Origin: Syntrophomonas sp.
Lineage (GTDB): Bacteria > Bacillota > Syntrophomonadia > Syntrophomonadales > Syntrophomonadaceae
Length of the DNA: 64,000 nucleotides
Assembly (NCBI GenBank): GCA_016841245.1
Contig: JAENZN010000008.1
Location: forward strand, 1-64,000
Direction of reading: 5' to 3'
The translations under genes were made by a program, and so were the position numbers. Shown in pieces: positions 54,387 to 62,892 of the stretch. Position 1 is the first letter of the stretch, and each line of letters opens with the position of its first letter. The notes beneath the pieces are model-generated. The model had not been told where the DNA came from, ran no database searches, and was given only the letters and a program-made list of their open reading frames with translations.

Positions 54387-55166
54387 ATCTCAGCCTGTGA
54401 TATTTCAATTATCATTCCATCATTTAATAGACCTCACTTATTAAAGTGGGGACTGTATTCGCTGGCCCGGCAGAATATTCCTTACGATTTTGAAACCATA
54501 GTTTTAAACGATGGAATCAAGGATGAAACAGAACTAGTTTGCAAGGAATATTTTAAGCAATTAAACTTAAAATATGTTTTTACTGGACAGAGACATATGC
54601 ACGGGCAAATAAAACGTCGTGTTCCTGGATATGCAGTTAATATCGGGGCTAAACTTTCAATGGGTAAAATAATAATAATATCTGATGCGGAAATGTTTCA
54701 CTTAAACGATACTATAGGGCATCTAGTTCGACCATTGGAAATAGACTCAAACTATCTGGGCATTCCAATAGCACGTGATGATACTACCGGTTGTTTCTTG
54801 ACCCTGGTCGAGAATATGAAGGGCCAGGTATTTACCAATACCTGTAATAGAAGTTTTCCGCGCCTAAACGCCCGGCTGCCCTTTCTGATGTCGCTCAGCC
54901 GAAAAAGCTTTTTTTCAGTTGGAGGTTATGATGAAGATTTCACCGGACGAGGTTGGGAAGACCATGATTTTATCGACAGGCTGCGCAGATATGGTTGCCG
55001 ACATTTCGAAACCGAAGCCCAGACTATTCATCTTTTTCATGGCCGGTACAATGGAGATAAATCTCAGTTTCCAGAATACATTTACAATCACAGATTATAT
55101 GATAGGAACAAGAGAGAAGGCCGGGTGGTCTGCAACACAGACCGAATATGGGGTCAAATATCTTAG
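54387..55166 (+). CDS. Family 2 glycosyltransferase (second of pair) with apparent AUC start
   Basis: The coding frame is homologous to the previous gene from ISIIIPSFNRPHLLKWGLYS onwards (LNDGIKDETELVCKEY; GGYDEDFTGRGWEDHDFIDRL; ETEAQTIHLFHGRY). The in-frame stop at 54378-54380 and the lack of ATG, GTG or TTG before the Rossmann-like start leave ATC at 54387. It lies 6 bases after a GAGGTGA ribosome site and lines up with the paralogue's start. The first ATG is at 54597, well inside the fold. Either AUC is used, or the start codon has been lost and the gene is silent. Confidence 0.7.
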   Translation: MSACDISIIIPSFNRPHLLKWGLYSLARQNIPYDFETIVLNDGIKDETELVCKEYFKQLNLKYVFTGQRHMHGQIKRRVPGYAVNIGAKLSMGKIIIISDAEMFHLNDTIGHLVRPLEIDSNYLGIPIARDDTTGCFLTLVENMKGQVFTNTCNRSFPRLNARLPFLMSLSRKSFFSVGGYDEDFTGRGWEDHDFIDRLRRYGCRHFETEAQTIHLFHGRYNGDKSQFPEYIYNHRLYDRNKREGRVVCNTDRIWGQIS

Positions 55167-55170
55167 AAGA

Positions 55171-55209
55171 CCATAATCATCTTTACGGATTCGGTGATTA
55201 TGGTTTTTT
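55171..55209. terminator. Terminator of the glycan cluster
   Basis: CCATAATCA (55171-55179) pairs with TGATTATGG (55195-55203), followed by TTTTTTC. It is 5 bases after the last glycosyltransferase stop and lies between convergent genes. Confidence 0.9.
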
Positions 55210-55222
55210 CATGCAGTGGAAA

Positions 55223-56977
55223 CTAGACGCTTATTTCTGAAAAGCTTTTACTGGAATCCCCTATATTCTGATGTAATTTTAAAAACCTCTTTAAAGTAGA
55301 ATCATTTTTCCCAAGCTGTGAAAGATAAGCATTTTTTATGAAATTAAATCGGTCAGCTGAGTATAATTTGATGTCTTTCATCCAACACTTCCAAAAGAAT
55401 CCTCTATCCTCAGTTGGATCAGTCCCTCCGAATCCCGTACGATCAAATATTTCCTTTTTGATTAACATAGCTGATCCACATAAAGACTTCACATAGCAGT
55501 TTTCCATATCAGGATTTCTTAAGATAGTTTTCTTTAACCTGTCATCATATTCATAGTAAGCAGATTTCCCAATAATATCTGCATCCGCATACTGGTAAGC
55601 CTGCAGCAAATCGGTAATAAAGTTAGGCGCATAATAATTATAAGGTTCAAATAGCAAAATATACCTGGCATTAGTATAATTCCCGGCACGATTTATACAT
55701 TTGCTGGGCGCATCCGATTCAGGGGTCAGAATTAATGTAATATCATCTTTGAATAAATACTGGTTAATAATATCATCCTTTATTAATCTTTTACTCGGAG
55801 AGATGATAAAAAGACTTTTAAAATCATATTGTTGTCTTAAATAATTATTAATTACGAGATCAATCTCTTGTTTACTGTTAACAAAAGCAAAAACAGCTAT
55901 CATTTCACTGTCTGCTTTGAGGTATGGCAAACCAACATAATCAAATACGGTTTCCAGACGATGCTTATAAGTGTGTTTATTGAGCACTTCTCTGCTTCCT
56001 AACAAACCTAGTTTATCCCTATATTCTTTGTTTTCAACAATGGTTTGCAGGCACTGTTCTGCTTCCGCTTCAGATTGAATTACAGCTACAATATCCGGGA
56101 AGAGTTTACTAATAGCCAGTGAATAGTTGCTGATAATACTGGTACCGCATGCTAGAATTTCAAAAACTCTCCGAGAACACATAGTAGGACTATCTTCAAT
56201 TGAATTTACATTTAGAAATACATCATATTTTTTGTAGGCTTTGATCATATCTAAATAATCTAAGAATCCCTTGATATATGGTTTATATATCGAAGGAAAT
56301 TCATAACCTTTATTTTTCATATGGTGCATCCGGTCATAAATGTGAAGATTATAATGCAAAGCAGGCGTTAATAGATAATTAAGATTTTTCCTTCTGTTTT
56401 CATATTTATGATTGTACCAGGTTCCGGCAAAAGCTACCTGACCCAGTTTCTCTTTGTTTTTTCCTATTGGATTATGCAGCCGGGGCTGGGCTGCAAAAGG
56501 GAGTACGTAAATTCGATCATGACCTACAATAGCTTTATATTTATCTATGGAATTTTCATCACTGGTAAATATATGATCAAAATGCCGGGCAGAATCAATA
56601 AAAACTTGAAAATTACTGGGATCCTCTTTGTTCCAGAACACAGTAGGAATTTGCTTTTTTTGGCAGAAGTTGACTATATCACATATAGTCTTGTTTTTAC
56701 TATTTTTCCAGGTGCTTATCTTATGCTGCCATTCCTTATTCTTGCCCTTCCAGGCCGATTCAACAAACAGCAGATCGGGCTTTTCACGGTCAATAATTTC
56801 CTTCCAACTTTCAGGCTCTAATTGGATAAATCTGCTCTCATATTTAAAGCATTCGTAACTGAATTCATCAAGTATACATACGATCTTATAGTGATGTTTT
56901 ATCGATGGTTTTAATTCGTGGTGTTCCCTGCCTGATGATTTTGCATTCGTTTTTGATTCATTATCTATGATACTCAT
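55223..56977 (-). CDS. CgeB/DUF3880-like glycosyltransferase with C-terminal GT2-like domain
   Basis: This 584-residue protein has a GT-B half (about 30-360) with LLFVESAWKGKNKEWQ, TVFWNKEDPSNFQVF, VAFAGTWYNHKY and the sugar-nucleotide region NSIEDSPTMCSRRVFEILACG. The second half (about 370-560) is GT2-like (TNARYILLFEPYNYYAPNFI, GSAMLIKKEIF, ED in PTEDRGFF). Similar DUF3880 proteins include Bacillus CgeB, a spore-surface maturation protein. It is convergent to the glycan cluster and downstream of the spoIIA operon, so a spore or surface glycan role is a reasonable guess. Confidence 0.8.
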   Translation of the reverse strand: MSIIDNESKTNAKSSGREHHELKPSIKHHYKIVCILDEFSYECFKYESRFIQLEPESWKEIIDREKPDLLFVESAWKGKNKEWQHKISTWKNSKNKTICDIVNFCQKKQIPTVFWNKEDPSNFQVFIDSARHFDHIFTSDENSIDKYKAIVGHDRIYVLPFAAQPRLHNPIGKNKEKLGQVAFAGTWYNHKYENRRKNLNYLLTPALHYNLHIYDRMHHMKNKGYEFPSIYKPYIKGFLDYLDMIKAYKKYDVFLNVNSIEDSPTMCSRRVFEILACGTSIISNYSLAISKLFPDIVAVIQSEAEAEQCLQTIVENKEYRDKLGLLGSREVLNKHTYKHRLETVFDYVGLPYLKADSEMIAVFAFVNSKQEIDLVINNYLRQQYDFKSLFIISPSKRLIKDDIINQYLFKDDITLILTPESDAPSKCINRAGNYTNARYILLFEPYNYYAPNFITDLLQAYQYADADIIGKSAYYEYDDRLKKTILRNPDMENCYVKSLCGSAMLIKKEIFDRTGFGGTDPTEDRGFFWKCWMKDIKLYSADRFNFIKNAYLSQLGKNDSTLKRFLKLHQNIGDSSKSFSEISV

Positions 56978-57121
56978 TATTAACCATCCTTTGCTGGGTA
57001 TAAATAATATTGGTTTTATTCCCTATTTAATCATATGATGGATTTAATTGGATTGTGTTATAGGCTTAACGATTAATTAAGCAAATGAACTTGTAATTTG
57101 TCCAGTAAAACAAATTTCAAT

Positions 57122-57147
57122 ACAAAAAGAGCCCTCTCAGGCTCTCT
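57122..57147 (-). terminator. Terminator of the dacF-spoIIA-sigF operon
   Basis: On the minus strand AGAGCC (57145-57140) pairs with GGCTCT (57133-57128), followed by TTTTTGTA. It lies 26 bases after the sigF stop. Confidence 0.85.
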
Positions 57148-57172
57148 GTTAAGCTTTTTATAATTTTCTGAG

Positions 57173-57904
57173 CTATTCCAAAATTGTTTTTAGTTTCTTG
57201 ATGGCAGTTTTTTCTATCCGGGAAACCTGCACCTGTGATACTCCTAAATCTCCTGCTATCAATGACTGGGTCTCATCTTTAAAATATCTTCTCAGAATCA
57301 CTTCTCGTTCTCGCTCATCAAGAGTACTCAAAGCCTCTCGCAGGGCGATTTTTTCCAGCATCATGGCACTGCCTTCACTGGCTGTCAATCTGTCCAACAT
57401 TGATAAATTATCATTTTCCTCCCGGGGTAGAACGTCATTGATATAGGCGGGCACCTGGCAGGCTTCGATAGAAATTACAATTTCTTCTTTGTCCATGCCA
57501 AGCAGCAAAGCGATCTCGTCCACACCTGGCTCTCGCCCCAGTTCTCCTCTAAGCTTATCCTGGGCCCAGCGTATTTTGCTGTAAGTTTCTTTAAGGCCTC
57601 GCTGGACTTTAACAATGCCATCATCACGTAAAAATTTCTTAATCTCTCCAATTATCATGGGTACGGCATAGGTAGAGAAACGCACCTTGAAGCTAAAATC
57701 AAATTTATCAATGGCCTTTAATAAGCCGATAGATCCTACTTGAAAGAGATCTTCATATTCATAGGCAGTGTTTTTAAATTTTTCCAGCACCATATACACC
57801 AGACCGATGTTCGCTTCATGAACCTGAGCCCGTGCTGACTCATCCCCTGCCTGAGCCCTGGCTATTAAGTTCTCATTTTCTTCGTAAGGATTCATGGAGG
57901 ACAC
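57173..57904 (-). CDS. sigF: Forespore sigma factor SigF
   Basis: Sigma-F of about 243 residues has region 2 DLFQVGSIGLLKAIDKFDFS, the RFSTYAVPMIIGEIKKFLRDDG core-binding/-10 block and region 4 GDLGVSQVQVSRIEKTAIKKL. It directs early forespore genes after septation and is held by SpoIIAB. GTG at 57904, with AAGGGGG 7 bases upstream, fits best. The frame stays open to 57934 inside spoIIAB. Confidence 0.95.
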   Translation of the reverse strand: MSSMNPYEENENLIARAQAGDESARAQVHEANIGLVYMVLEKFKNTAYEYEDLFQVGSIGLLKAIDKFDFSFKVRFSTYAVPMIIGEIKKFLRDDGIVKVQRGLKETYSKIRWAQDKLRGELGREPGVDEIALLLGMDKEEIVISIEACQVPAYINDVLPREENDNLSMLDRLTASEGSAMMLEKIALREALSTLDEREREVILRRYFKDETQSLIAGDLGVSQVQVSRIEKTAIKKLKTILE

Positions 57905-57917
57905 TTTCATTCCCCCT

Positions 57918-58364
57918 TCAAGCGTAGGCTTCATTGTCTTTAGTCAAGAAACTTCTTTTCAACTGTACACTGGTACCTTCTCCTGGTTTGCTGAGGACTT
58001 CCATATCGTCCATAAACGATTTCATAAAAGTAAATCCCAATCCCATTCTATTTGGTTCACTGGAATAAGTGGGCTGCAGCACACTGTCTATATCTTCAAT
58101 CCCTTTTCCATAATCCTCAATTATAATCTCCAGGGTTCGGTCATCCAATAAACTAATTACAATAGTTATGATTTCATTAGTCCGGTTTTCATAGGCATGA
58201 ATTATACAATTAGACACCGCCTCAGAAACCACCAGCTTAACTTCCTCAATTTCATCGATGGTACACCCAAGCTGTGAAGCAAAAGCACCTACACATGCCC
58301 GGGCAAAGGAAATATTCTCCGGCAAGCTTAAGATTTCAAATTTACAATAATTTCTTACATTCAT
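57918..58364 (-). CDS. spoIIAB: Anti-sigma-F factor and SpoIIAA kinase SpoIIAB
   Basis: This 148-residue GHKL kinase has the N-box EEVKLVVSEAVSNCIIHAYEN, G1 IEDYGKGIEDID and G2 NRMGLGFTFMKSFMDD. It binds SigF and phosphorylates SpoIIAA. Its GGGAGGTGA ribosome site overlaps the spoIIAA stop but lies 24 bases from the ATG. A small hairpin (CCAGC-TCAG-GCTGG) fills the gap. Confidence 0.95.
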   Translation of the reverse strand: MNVRNYCKFEILSLPENISFARACVGAFASQLGCTIDEIEEVKLVVSEAVSNCIIHAYENRTNEIITIVISLLDDRTLEIIIEDYGKGIEDIDSVLQPTYSSEPNRMGLGFTFMKSFMDDMEVLSKPGEGTSVQLKRSFLTKDNEAYA

Positions 58365-58388
58365 GATAGACCCAGCCTGAGCTGGAAT

Positions 58389-58730
58389 TCACCTCCCCTG
58401 AAGATTAATTACATCCTGTTCATTTCGGCACATCGAGACCAGCTTATTTATTCCGGAAAAATACAAGATTTTTTCCACCTGCGGCCTGGCTCCAACAATA
58501 TACATGCGGCCGTTTTTGCTGCTTATCTTCTTATATCTGCCGAGTATTACTCCCAATCCCGAACTGTCAATGAAACTCACTTTCTCCATGTTCAATATTA
58601 AGTTTTTTATTTCATTATTGTCCATCTTTTTGTCAATGTCACTACGCATTTTATCAGCTACCAGCATGTCCAATTCGCCTTCAACTCTGACTATCAGTGT
58701 ATTTCGTACCTGCCTTAACTCCACGTCCAT
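58389..58730 (-). CDS. spoIIAA: Anti-anti-sigma factor SpoIIAA
   Basis: This 113-residue STAS protein has NTLIVRVEGELDMLVADKMR and the phosphorylatable Ser in SFIDSSGLGVILGRYK. It frees SigF by binding SpoIIAB when dephosphorylated. ATG at 58730 has GAGAGGGG 8 bases upstream and gives the family start. An upstream TTG at 58751 is rejected. Confidence 0.95.
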   Translation of the reverse strand: MDVELRQVRNTLIVRVEGELDMLVADKMRSDIDKKMDNNEIKNLILNMEKVSFIDSSGLGVILGRYKKISSKNGRMYIVGARPQVEKILYFSGINKLVSMCRNEQDVINLQGR

Positions 58731-58738
58731 TACATCAT

Positions 58739-58787
58739 CCCCTCTCAGCAATTACCCTGACATAGAAAAGGTTCTATTCGAGAGGGG
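58739..58787 (-). promoter_or_regulatory. Inverted repeat that can pair with the spoIIAA ribosome site
   Basis: In the mRNA, CCCCUCUC (complement of 58780-58787) can pair with GAGAGGGG (complement of 58739-58746), which is the spoIIAA ribosome site. The 33-base loop contains a second small hairpin (ATAGAA with TTCTAT). Pairing would hide the ribosome site. It lies between dacF and spoIIAA. Confidence 0.45.
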
Positions 58788-58811
58788 ATATTTCCTTCCA
58801 CAAAATTCCAT

Positions 58812-59957
58812 TTATAAAAGATAGGTTTCGGCAAACATCTTCAAAAATTCCCTTAATAAGCCTCCTCGCTGTACATCCCGGGCAGCATTCAAATTCACTT
58901 TTTTAACTAATTCATTATCTTGATATATCATTAGTTCTCCCAATTTTTGCCCTGCAAGCACGGGAGCATCCGTATATTGGGCCATGCTCCTCTTGTAGAT
59001 TATTTTATCTTCTTCCCCTTTGGAACAAATCGCTCCTGCATTTTCGCCTGCAACTACTTCGACTATATTTTCTGCTCCTTTTCCTACTTTAATCGTACCA
59101 CAGGGGCTACCCTGAGCAAAAAAGGACTTGAAGCTATATTTAGCAAACCCGTAGTTAAACAACTCCATAGAGTCTCGAAAATGTCCTTGCGCTACGGGAG
59201 ATGCCATGACCACCGCAATCAATCGTAAACTATCACGTTTTACAGTTGATGTTAAGCAGTATTTAGCCTCATTTGTCCAACCGGTTTTAAATCCATCTGC
59301 TCCTTCGTACCACCATAAAAGTTTATTAGTGTTAAATAACTTGAATTCCCCCTGTCGCAAGTTGTACTCCTTGATGGAGGTATACTCCAACATTTTAGGC
59401 ACATCGAGAGCATAACGGGCTATAATCGCCATATCCCGGGCAGTAGTGTAATGACCTTCAGCCGATAATCCATAGGCATTAATGAAGTTGGTATTCTTTA
59501 ACCCTATAGCTTTGGCTTTATGGTTCATGCGCTGAACGAAGTTCGAATGAGTACCCTCCAGATGCTCAGCAACAGCAACACAAGCATCGTTAGCTGATCC
59601 CACGGCAATAGCGATCAGCATATCCTCAAACGTCATTTCTTCACCAGGTTCGAGATATACCTGAGACCCACCCATTTTCCATGCATTTTCACTGGTTACA
59701 ACTTTGTCTTTTAATCCGACTTTCCCTTCTTGCAGGTCTTCCAATGCCAGCAGAAGAGTCATAATTTTGGTCATACTGGCAGGTGGCAATTTTTTGTCCT
59801 CATTTTTAGCCAGCAATATCTTTCCTGAATCAGCATCCATTAAAACATAAGCTTCAGCCGACACATCAACGACATCCGCTTTAGCCGGTACCGGCAGCAG
59901 GATACACAAGCAGAATGCGAGGACTAGCATCAAAGCAGTTCGCTTTCTATCAGGCAT
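58812..59957 (-). CDS. dacF: DacF-type D-alanyl-D-alanine carboxypeptidase
   Basis: This 381-residue S11 penicillin-binding protein has a signal peptide (about 1-27, ending PAKA), active-site SMTK (61-64), SAN in VGSANDACVAVAE and KTG in GFKTGWTNEAKYC. A C-terminal beta domain and an amphipathic tail (LLREFLKMFAETYLL) hold it to the membrane. DacF trims spore peptidoglycan and heads the spoIIA operon in Bacillus, as here. ATG at 59957 follows AGGAGGTG by 9 bases. Confidence 0.93.
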   Translation of the reverse strand: MPDRKRTALMLVLAFCLCILLPVPAKADVVDVSAEAYVLMDADSGKILLAKNEDKKLPPASMTKIMTLLLALEDLQEGKVGLKDKVVTSENAWKMGGSQVYLEPGEEMTFEDMLIAIAVGSANDACVAVAEHLEGTHSNFVQRMNHKAKAIGLKNTNFINAYGLSAEGHYTTARDMAIIARYALDVPKMLEYTSIKEYNLRQGEFKLFNTNKLLWWYEGADGFKTGWTNEAKYCLTSTVKRDSLRLIAVVMASPVAQGHFRDSMELFNYGFAKYSFKSFFAQGSPCGTIKVGKGAENIVEVVAGENAGAICSKGEEDKIIYKRSMAQYTDAPVLAGQKLGELMIYQDNELVKKVNLNAARDVQRGGLLREFLKMFAETYLL

Positions 59958-60159
59958 ACAGGTCTGCACCTCCTGAAATAATAGTTTATTAATTATATTG
60001 GTGCTGACATCCTATTATTCCAATGGGGTAAAACCTGAAAGAATAGTCTTTATCAGAAACAATAAAGCCGGCAGATATTATCTAAACCAGCTCCATCTTT
60101 TTTCATAAATTTCTCTGTCCAAACCCTCAAGCACTATTTTGAATGCACGGCTAATATTC

Positions 60160-61500
60160 TTATATCCAGGCGTTTTTTGTAGCCTGGAATGCCAGTTCAT
60201 CCCGAAAATCAGGGTGAGCAATGTTGATTAACTGTTTTACCCGATCAGATAGGCTTTTCCACCTTAAATTGGCAACTCCATATTCAGTCACAATATATTC
60301 CACATCATTACGTGAAGTGCTAACGATGGTCCCTTCTGGCATAGTAGGCACTATTCTAGACTTCAAATTCCCTTTGTTATCCGTATAGGTTGATTTCAAG
60401 GCCAGTATGCTTTTTCCATCTCTTGACATGGTAGCACCCTGAACAAAATTAACCTGTCCACCTGTTCCGCTATACTGATATGTACCAATAGACTCGGAAG
60501 CAGCTTGACCGGTTAAATCCATCATTAAGGTATTATTAATGGAAATAAGTCTATCATTTTGTGCTATTACCCGCGGATCATTGATATATTCCACCTCACA
60601 GAAAATAAAATCTTCATTATGGTCTGCAAAATCCCATAATTCTTGATTTCCTACCAGGTAACATCCCAGGATTTTACCCTTATGAAAATTCTTTTGGGAA
60701 CCATTGATTACCCCTGCAAGAACTAGATCCATAATGGAATTTGAAATCACTTCACCGTGGATACCCAGGTTTCTTTTATCTCTTAAGAGATAACCTACTG
60801 CATTAGCTAATCCTCCCAGCCCCAGTTGGATGGTGGAGCCATCTTCAACCATATCTGCAATATATGCAGCAATCGATTTCTCCGTTTGAGTTATAAGTAT
60901 ATCATGGACTTCAGCCGGCGAATAATTATTTTCAATTATGTAATCCACTTCCGAAACGTGGATCTTAAAATCATTTCCACATAACCAGGGTAGGTTTTTG
61001 TTAACTTCTACAATAACCGTTTCAGCATTATCAAAAGCTTTTTTATGACAGAGACCAGCATAACAAGACCTGTTCATATAGCCCTTATCATCTGGAGGTG
61101 TAACCGAACACGCCACTACATTGGGCTTTCTATAATCCAGCCATTCTCCCAGTTTCTGCAGGTGTAGCGGTACGTAACTGCTTATCCCTTGCTGTATACA
61201 ATTACGCTCCATCGGCCCTACAAAAGTAGTTTCAATTTTAAAATTATCTTTATACTCCGAATTCATAAATCGGTATTTACTCAAGGCAAAATTAACCAGC
61301 AGGATTATACCTTGCAGGTCTTTCCCCCTCCTGCTCATCGCCTCAACAAAAGCCTCTGGCACCACATTCCCCCCCGCCATTGCTACTATGTCATTATCTT
61401 TTAACAATGCTGCGGCATGGTCTGCAGAGCATATTTTACGGCGATAATCATCCTGCCAGCTGCCTCCCTTTGCTTCACCAGTTTCATACATTAACCGCAT
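60160..61500 (-). CDS. Acetyl-CoA hydrolase/transferase family CoA-transferase
   Basis: This 446-residue enzyme of the 4-hydroxybutyrate/butyryl-CoA:acetate CoA-transferase class has VAMAGGNVVPEAFVEAM, ACSVTPPDDKGYMN, LQLGLGGLANAVGYLL and the GTGGQVNFVQGA loop. EVxY in FCEVEYINDPRVIAQ contains the likely catalytic Glu region. It moves CoA between acyl-CoA and acetate or butyrate in fermentation or syntrophic oxidation. ATG at 61500 has GGGGGG 7 bases upstream, better than 61551. Confidence 0.85.
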   Translation of the reverse strand: MRLMYETGEAKGGSWQDDYRRKICSADHAAALLKDNDIVAMAGGNVVPEAFVEAMSRRGKDLQGIILLVNFALSKYRFMNSEYKDNFKIETTFVGPMERNCIQQGISSYVPLHLQKLGEWLDYRKPNVVACSVTPPDDKGYMNRSCYAGLCHKKAFDNAETVIVEVNKNLPWLCGNDFKIHVSEVDYIIENNYSPAEVHDILITQTEKSIAAYIADMVEDGSTIQLGLGGLANAVGYLLRDKRNLGIHGEVISNSIMDLVLAGVINGSQKNFHKGKILGCYLVGNQELWDFADHNEDFIFCEVEYINDPRVIAQNDRLISINNTLMMDLTGQAASESIGTYQYSGTGGQVNFVQGATMSRDGKSILALKSTYTDNKGNLKSRIVPTMPEGTIVSTSRNDVEYIVTEYGVANLRWKSLSDRVKQLINIAHPDFRDELAFQATKNAWI

Positions 61501-61587
61501 GTTAGTCCCCCCCATGTGAATATGCGAGTTAAAGCTCTTGCTTAACTTCATGACATTACCAGAATGCCATTTACTCCCCCTTAAAGA

Positions 61588-62892
61588 CTAGCTTATAACC
61601 TCTAATATCAGTGGTTTTTTCTCGGACTGTTCCGGGTTGATTTCATAGGCCAGAGCTATCTGCCGGCAGGCTGCTTCGATTTTGTTCTCGCAATTTAAGT
61701 GCAATACCGCCAGAACATCCCCGGGACACACAAAATCTCCACATTTTTTTAATATCTCTATACCCACCGAATAATCGATACGGTCTTCCAGTCGTTCTCT
61801 TCCCGCCCCCAGCATCATAGCTGTATGACCAATCATGTATGCGTTCAGGCCGGAGATATACCCTCCCTCTTGGGTGATTACTTCTCTCTTTATCGAGGCT
61901 TCCGCAAGACCGTAACTTTTCTGGTTATAATTCAAACGCCCCCCCTGTGCTTCAATTAATTCCTGGAATTTTGCCAAACCTTGACCGGAATCCAGGATGT
62001 TTCTTATACAACACCTGGCTTCATCTAAACTGGAGTATTTCCTCCCCAGTATCAGCATATATGAGGCCAGTACCATCGATAACTCCAGCAAGTCATCCGG
62101 CCCGCGGCCCTGGAGGGTTTCTACCGCCTCTTTTACTTCCAGTGAATTGCCCACCATTCGGCCCAGGGGTTGTTCCATAGCGCTCAAAACAGCAATGGCC
62201 TGCCTCCCGGCCCTTTTACCTATTTCCACCATAGCCCGGGCCAGTTTTTCTGCCTCCTGCTGTTCCTTCATAAATGCACCAGAACCAACTTTGACATCAA
62301 GAAGGATGCTGTCTGCACCGGAAGCAATCTTCTTGCTCATGATGCTGGAAGCAATCAATGGTATGCTCTCTACCGTTGCAGTTACATCCCTTATGGCATA
62401 CAGTTTCTTATCTGCCGGCACCAGATTGCCACTCTGGGATATAACTGCGGCCCCTACCTGCTGCACCTGTCTGATAAATTCCGCAAATCCCCTCTCTACT
62501 TGAAAACCCGGAATAGATGCATACTTATCTACTGTACCTCCGGTATGTCCCAAACCTCGCCCTGACATTTTGACCACCGGAATTCCAGCTGCAGCAACCA
62601 GGGGTATCACTACCAGGGTAGTCTTGTCTCCCACACCGCCGGTACTATGTTTATCTACCTTTACCCCAGGGATAAAGGATAAATCCACCACGTCCCCGGA
62701 ATAAGCCATGGCCATAGCCAGGTCACGTGTCTCCCTATCATCCATCCCCTGAAAGTATACCGCCATAGCCCAGGCGGAAACCTGATAATCCGGTAAAGAT
62801 CCATCACTTATTCCCTTAACCAGGTACTTAATCTCATCCTCACTTAAAGACCTTCCATCTCTCTTCTTCCTGATAATATCCTGAAAATTCAT
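61588..62892 (-). CDS. Pyrimidine-nucleoside phosphorylase
   Basis: The 434-residue enzyme has DKHSTGGVGDKTTLVV (phosphate loop, about 83-98), KMSGRGLGHTGGTVDKYASI and SNSLEVKEAVETLQG. It is family NP-II (Pdp/DeoA) and cleaves uridine or thymidine to base and (deoxy)ribose-1-phosphate. The ATG overlaps the deoB stop (ATGA), so both are one operon feeding pentose phosphate into central metabolism. Confidence 0.93.
   Translation of the reverse strand: MNFQDIIRKKRDGRSLSEDEIKYLVKGISDGSLPDYQVSAWAMAVYFQGMDDRETRDLAMAMAYSGDVVDLSFIPGVKVDKHSTGGVGDKTTLVVIPLVAAAGIPVVKMSGRGLGHTGGTVDKYASIPGFQVERGFAEFIRQVQQVGAAVISQSGNLVPADKKLYAIRDVTATVESIPLIASSIMSKKIASGADSILLDVKVGSGAFMKEQQEAEKLARAMVEIGKRAGRQAIAVLSAMEQPLGRMVGNSLEVKEAVETLQGRGPDDLLELSMVLASYMLILGRKYSSLDEARCCIRNILDSGQGLAKFQELIEAQGGRLNYNQKSYGLAEASIKREVITQEGGYISGLNAYMIGHTAMMLGAGRERLEDRIDYSVGIEILKKCGDFVCPGDVLAVLHLNCENKIEAACRQIALAYEINPEQSEKKPLILEVIS

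Noticed and set aside
58752-58811. Possible sigma-H promoter (GAAGGAAAT...GAAT) before spoIIAA
   Set aside because: Spacing between the elements is several bases too short and the base before GAAT does not match consensus.
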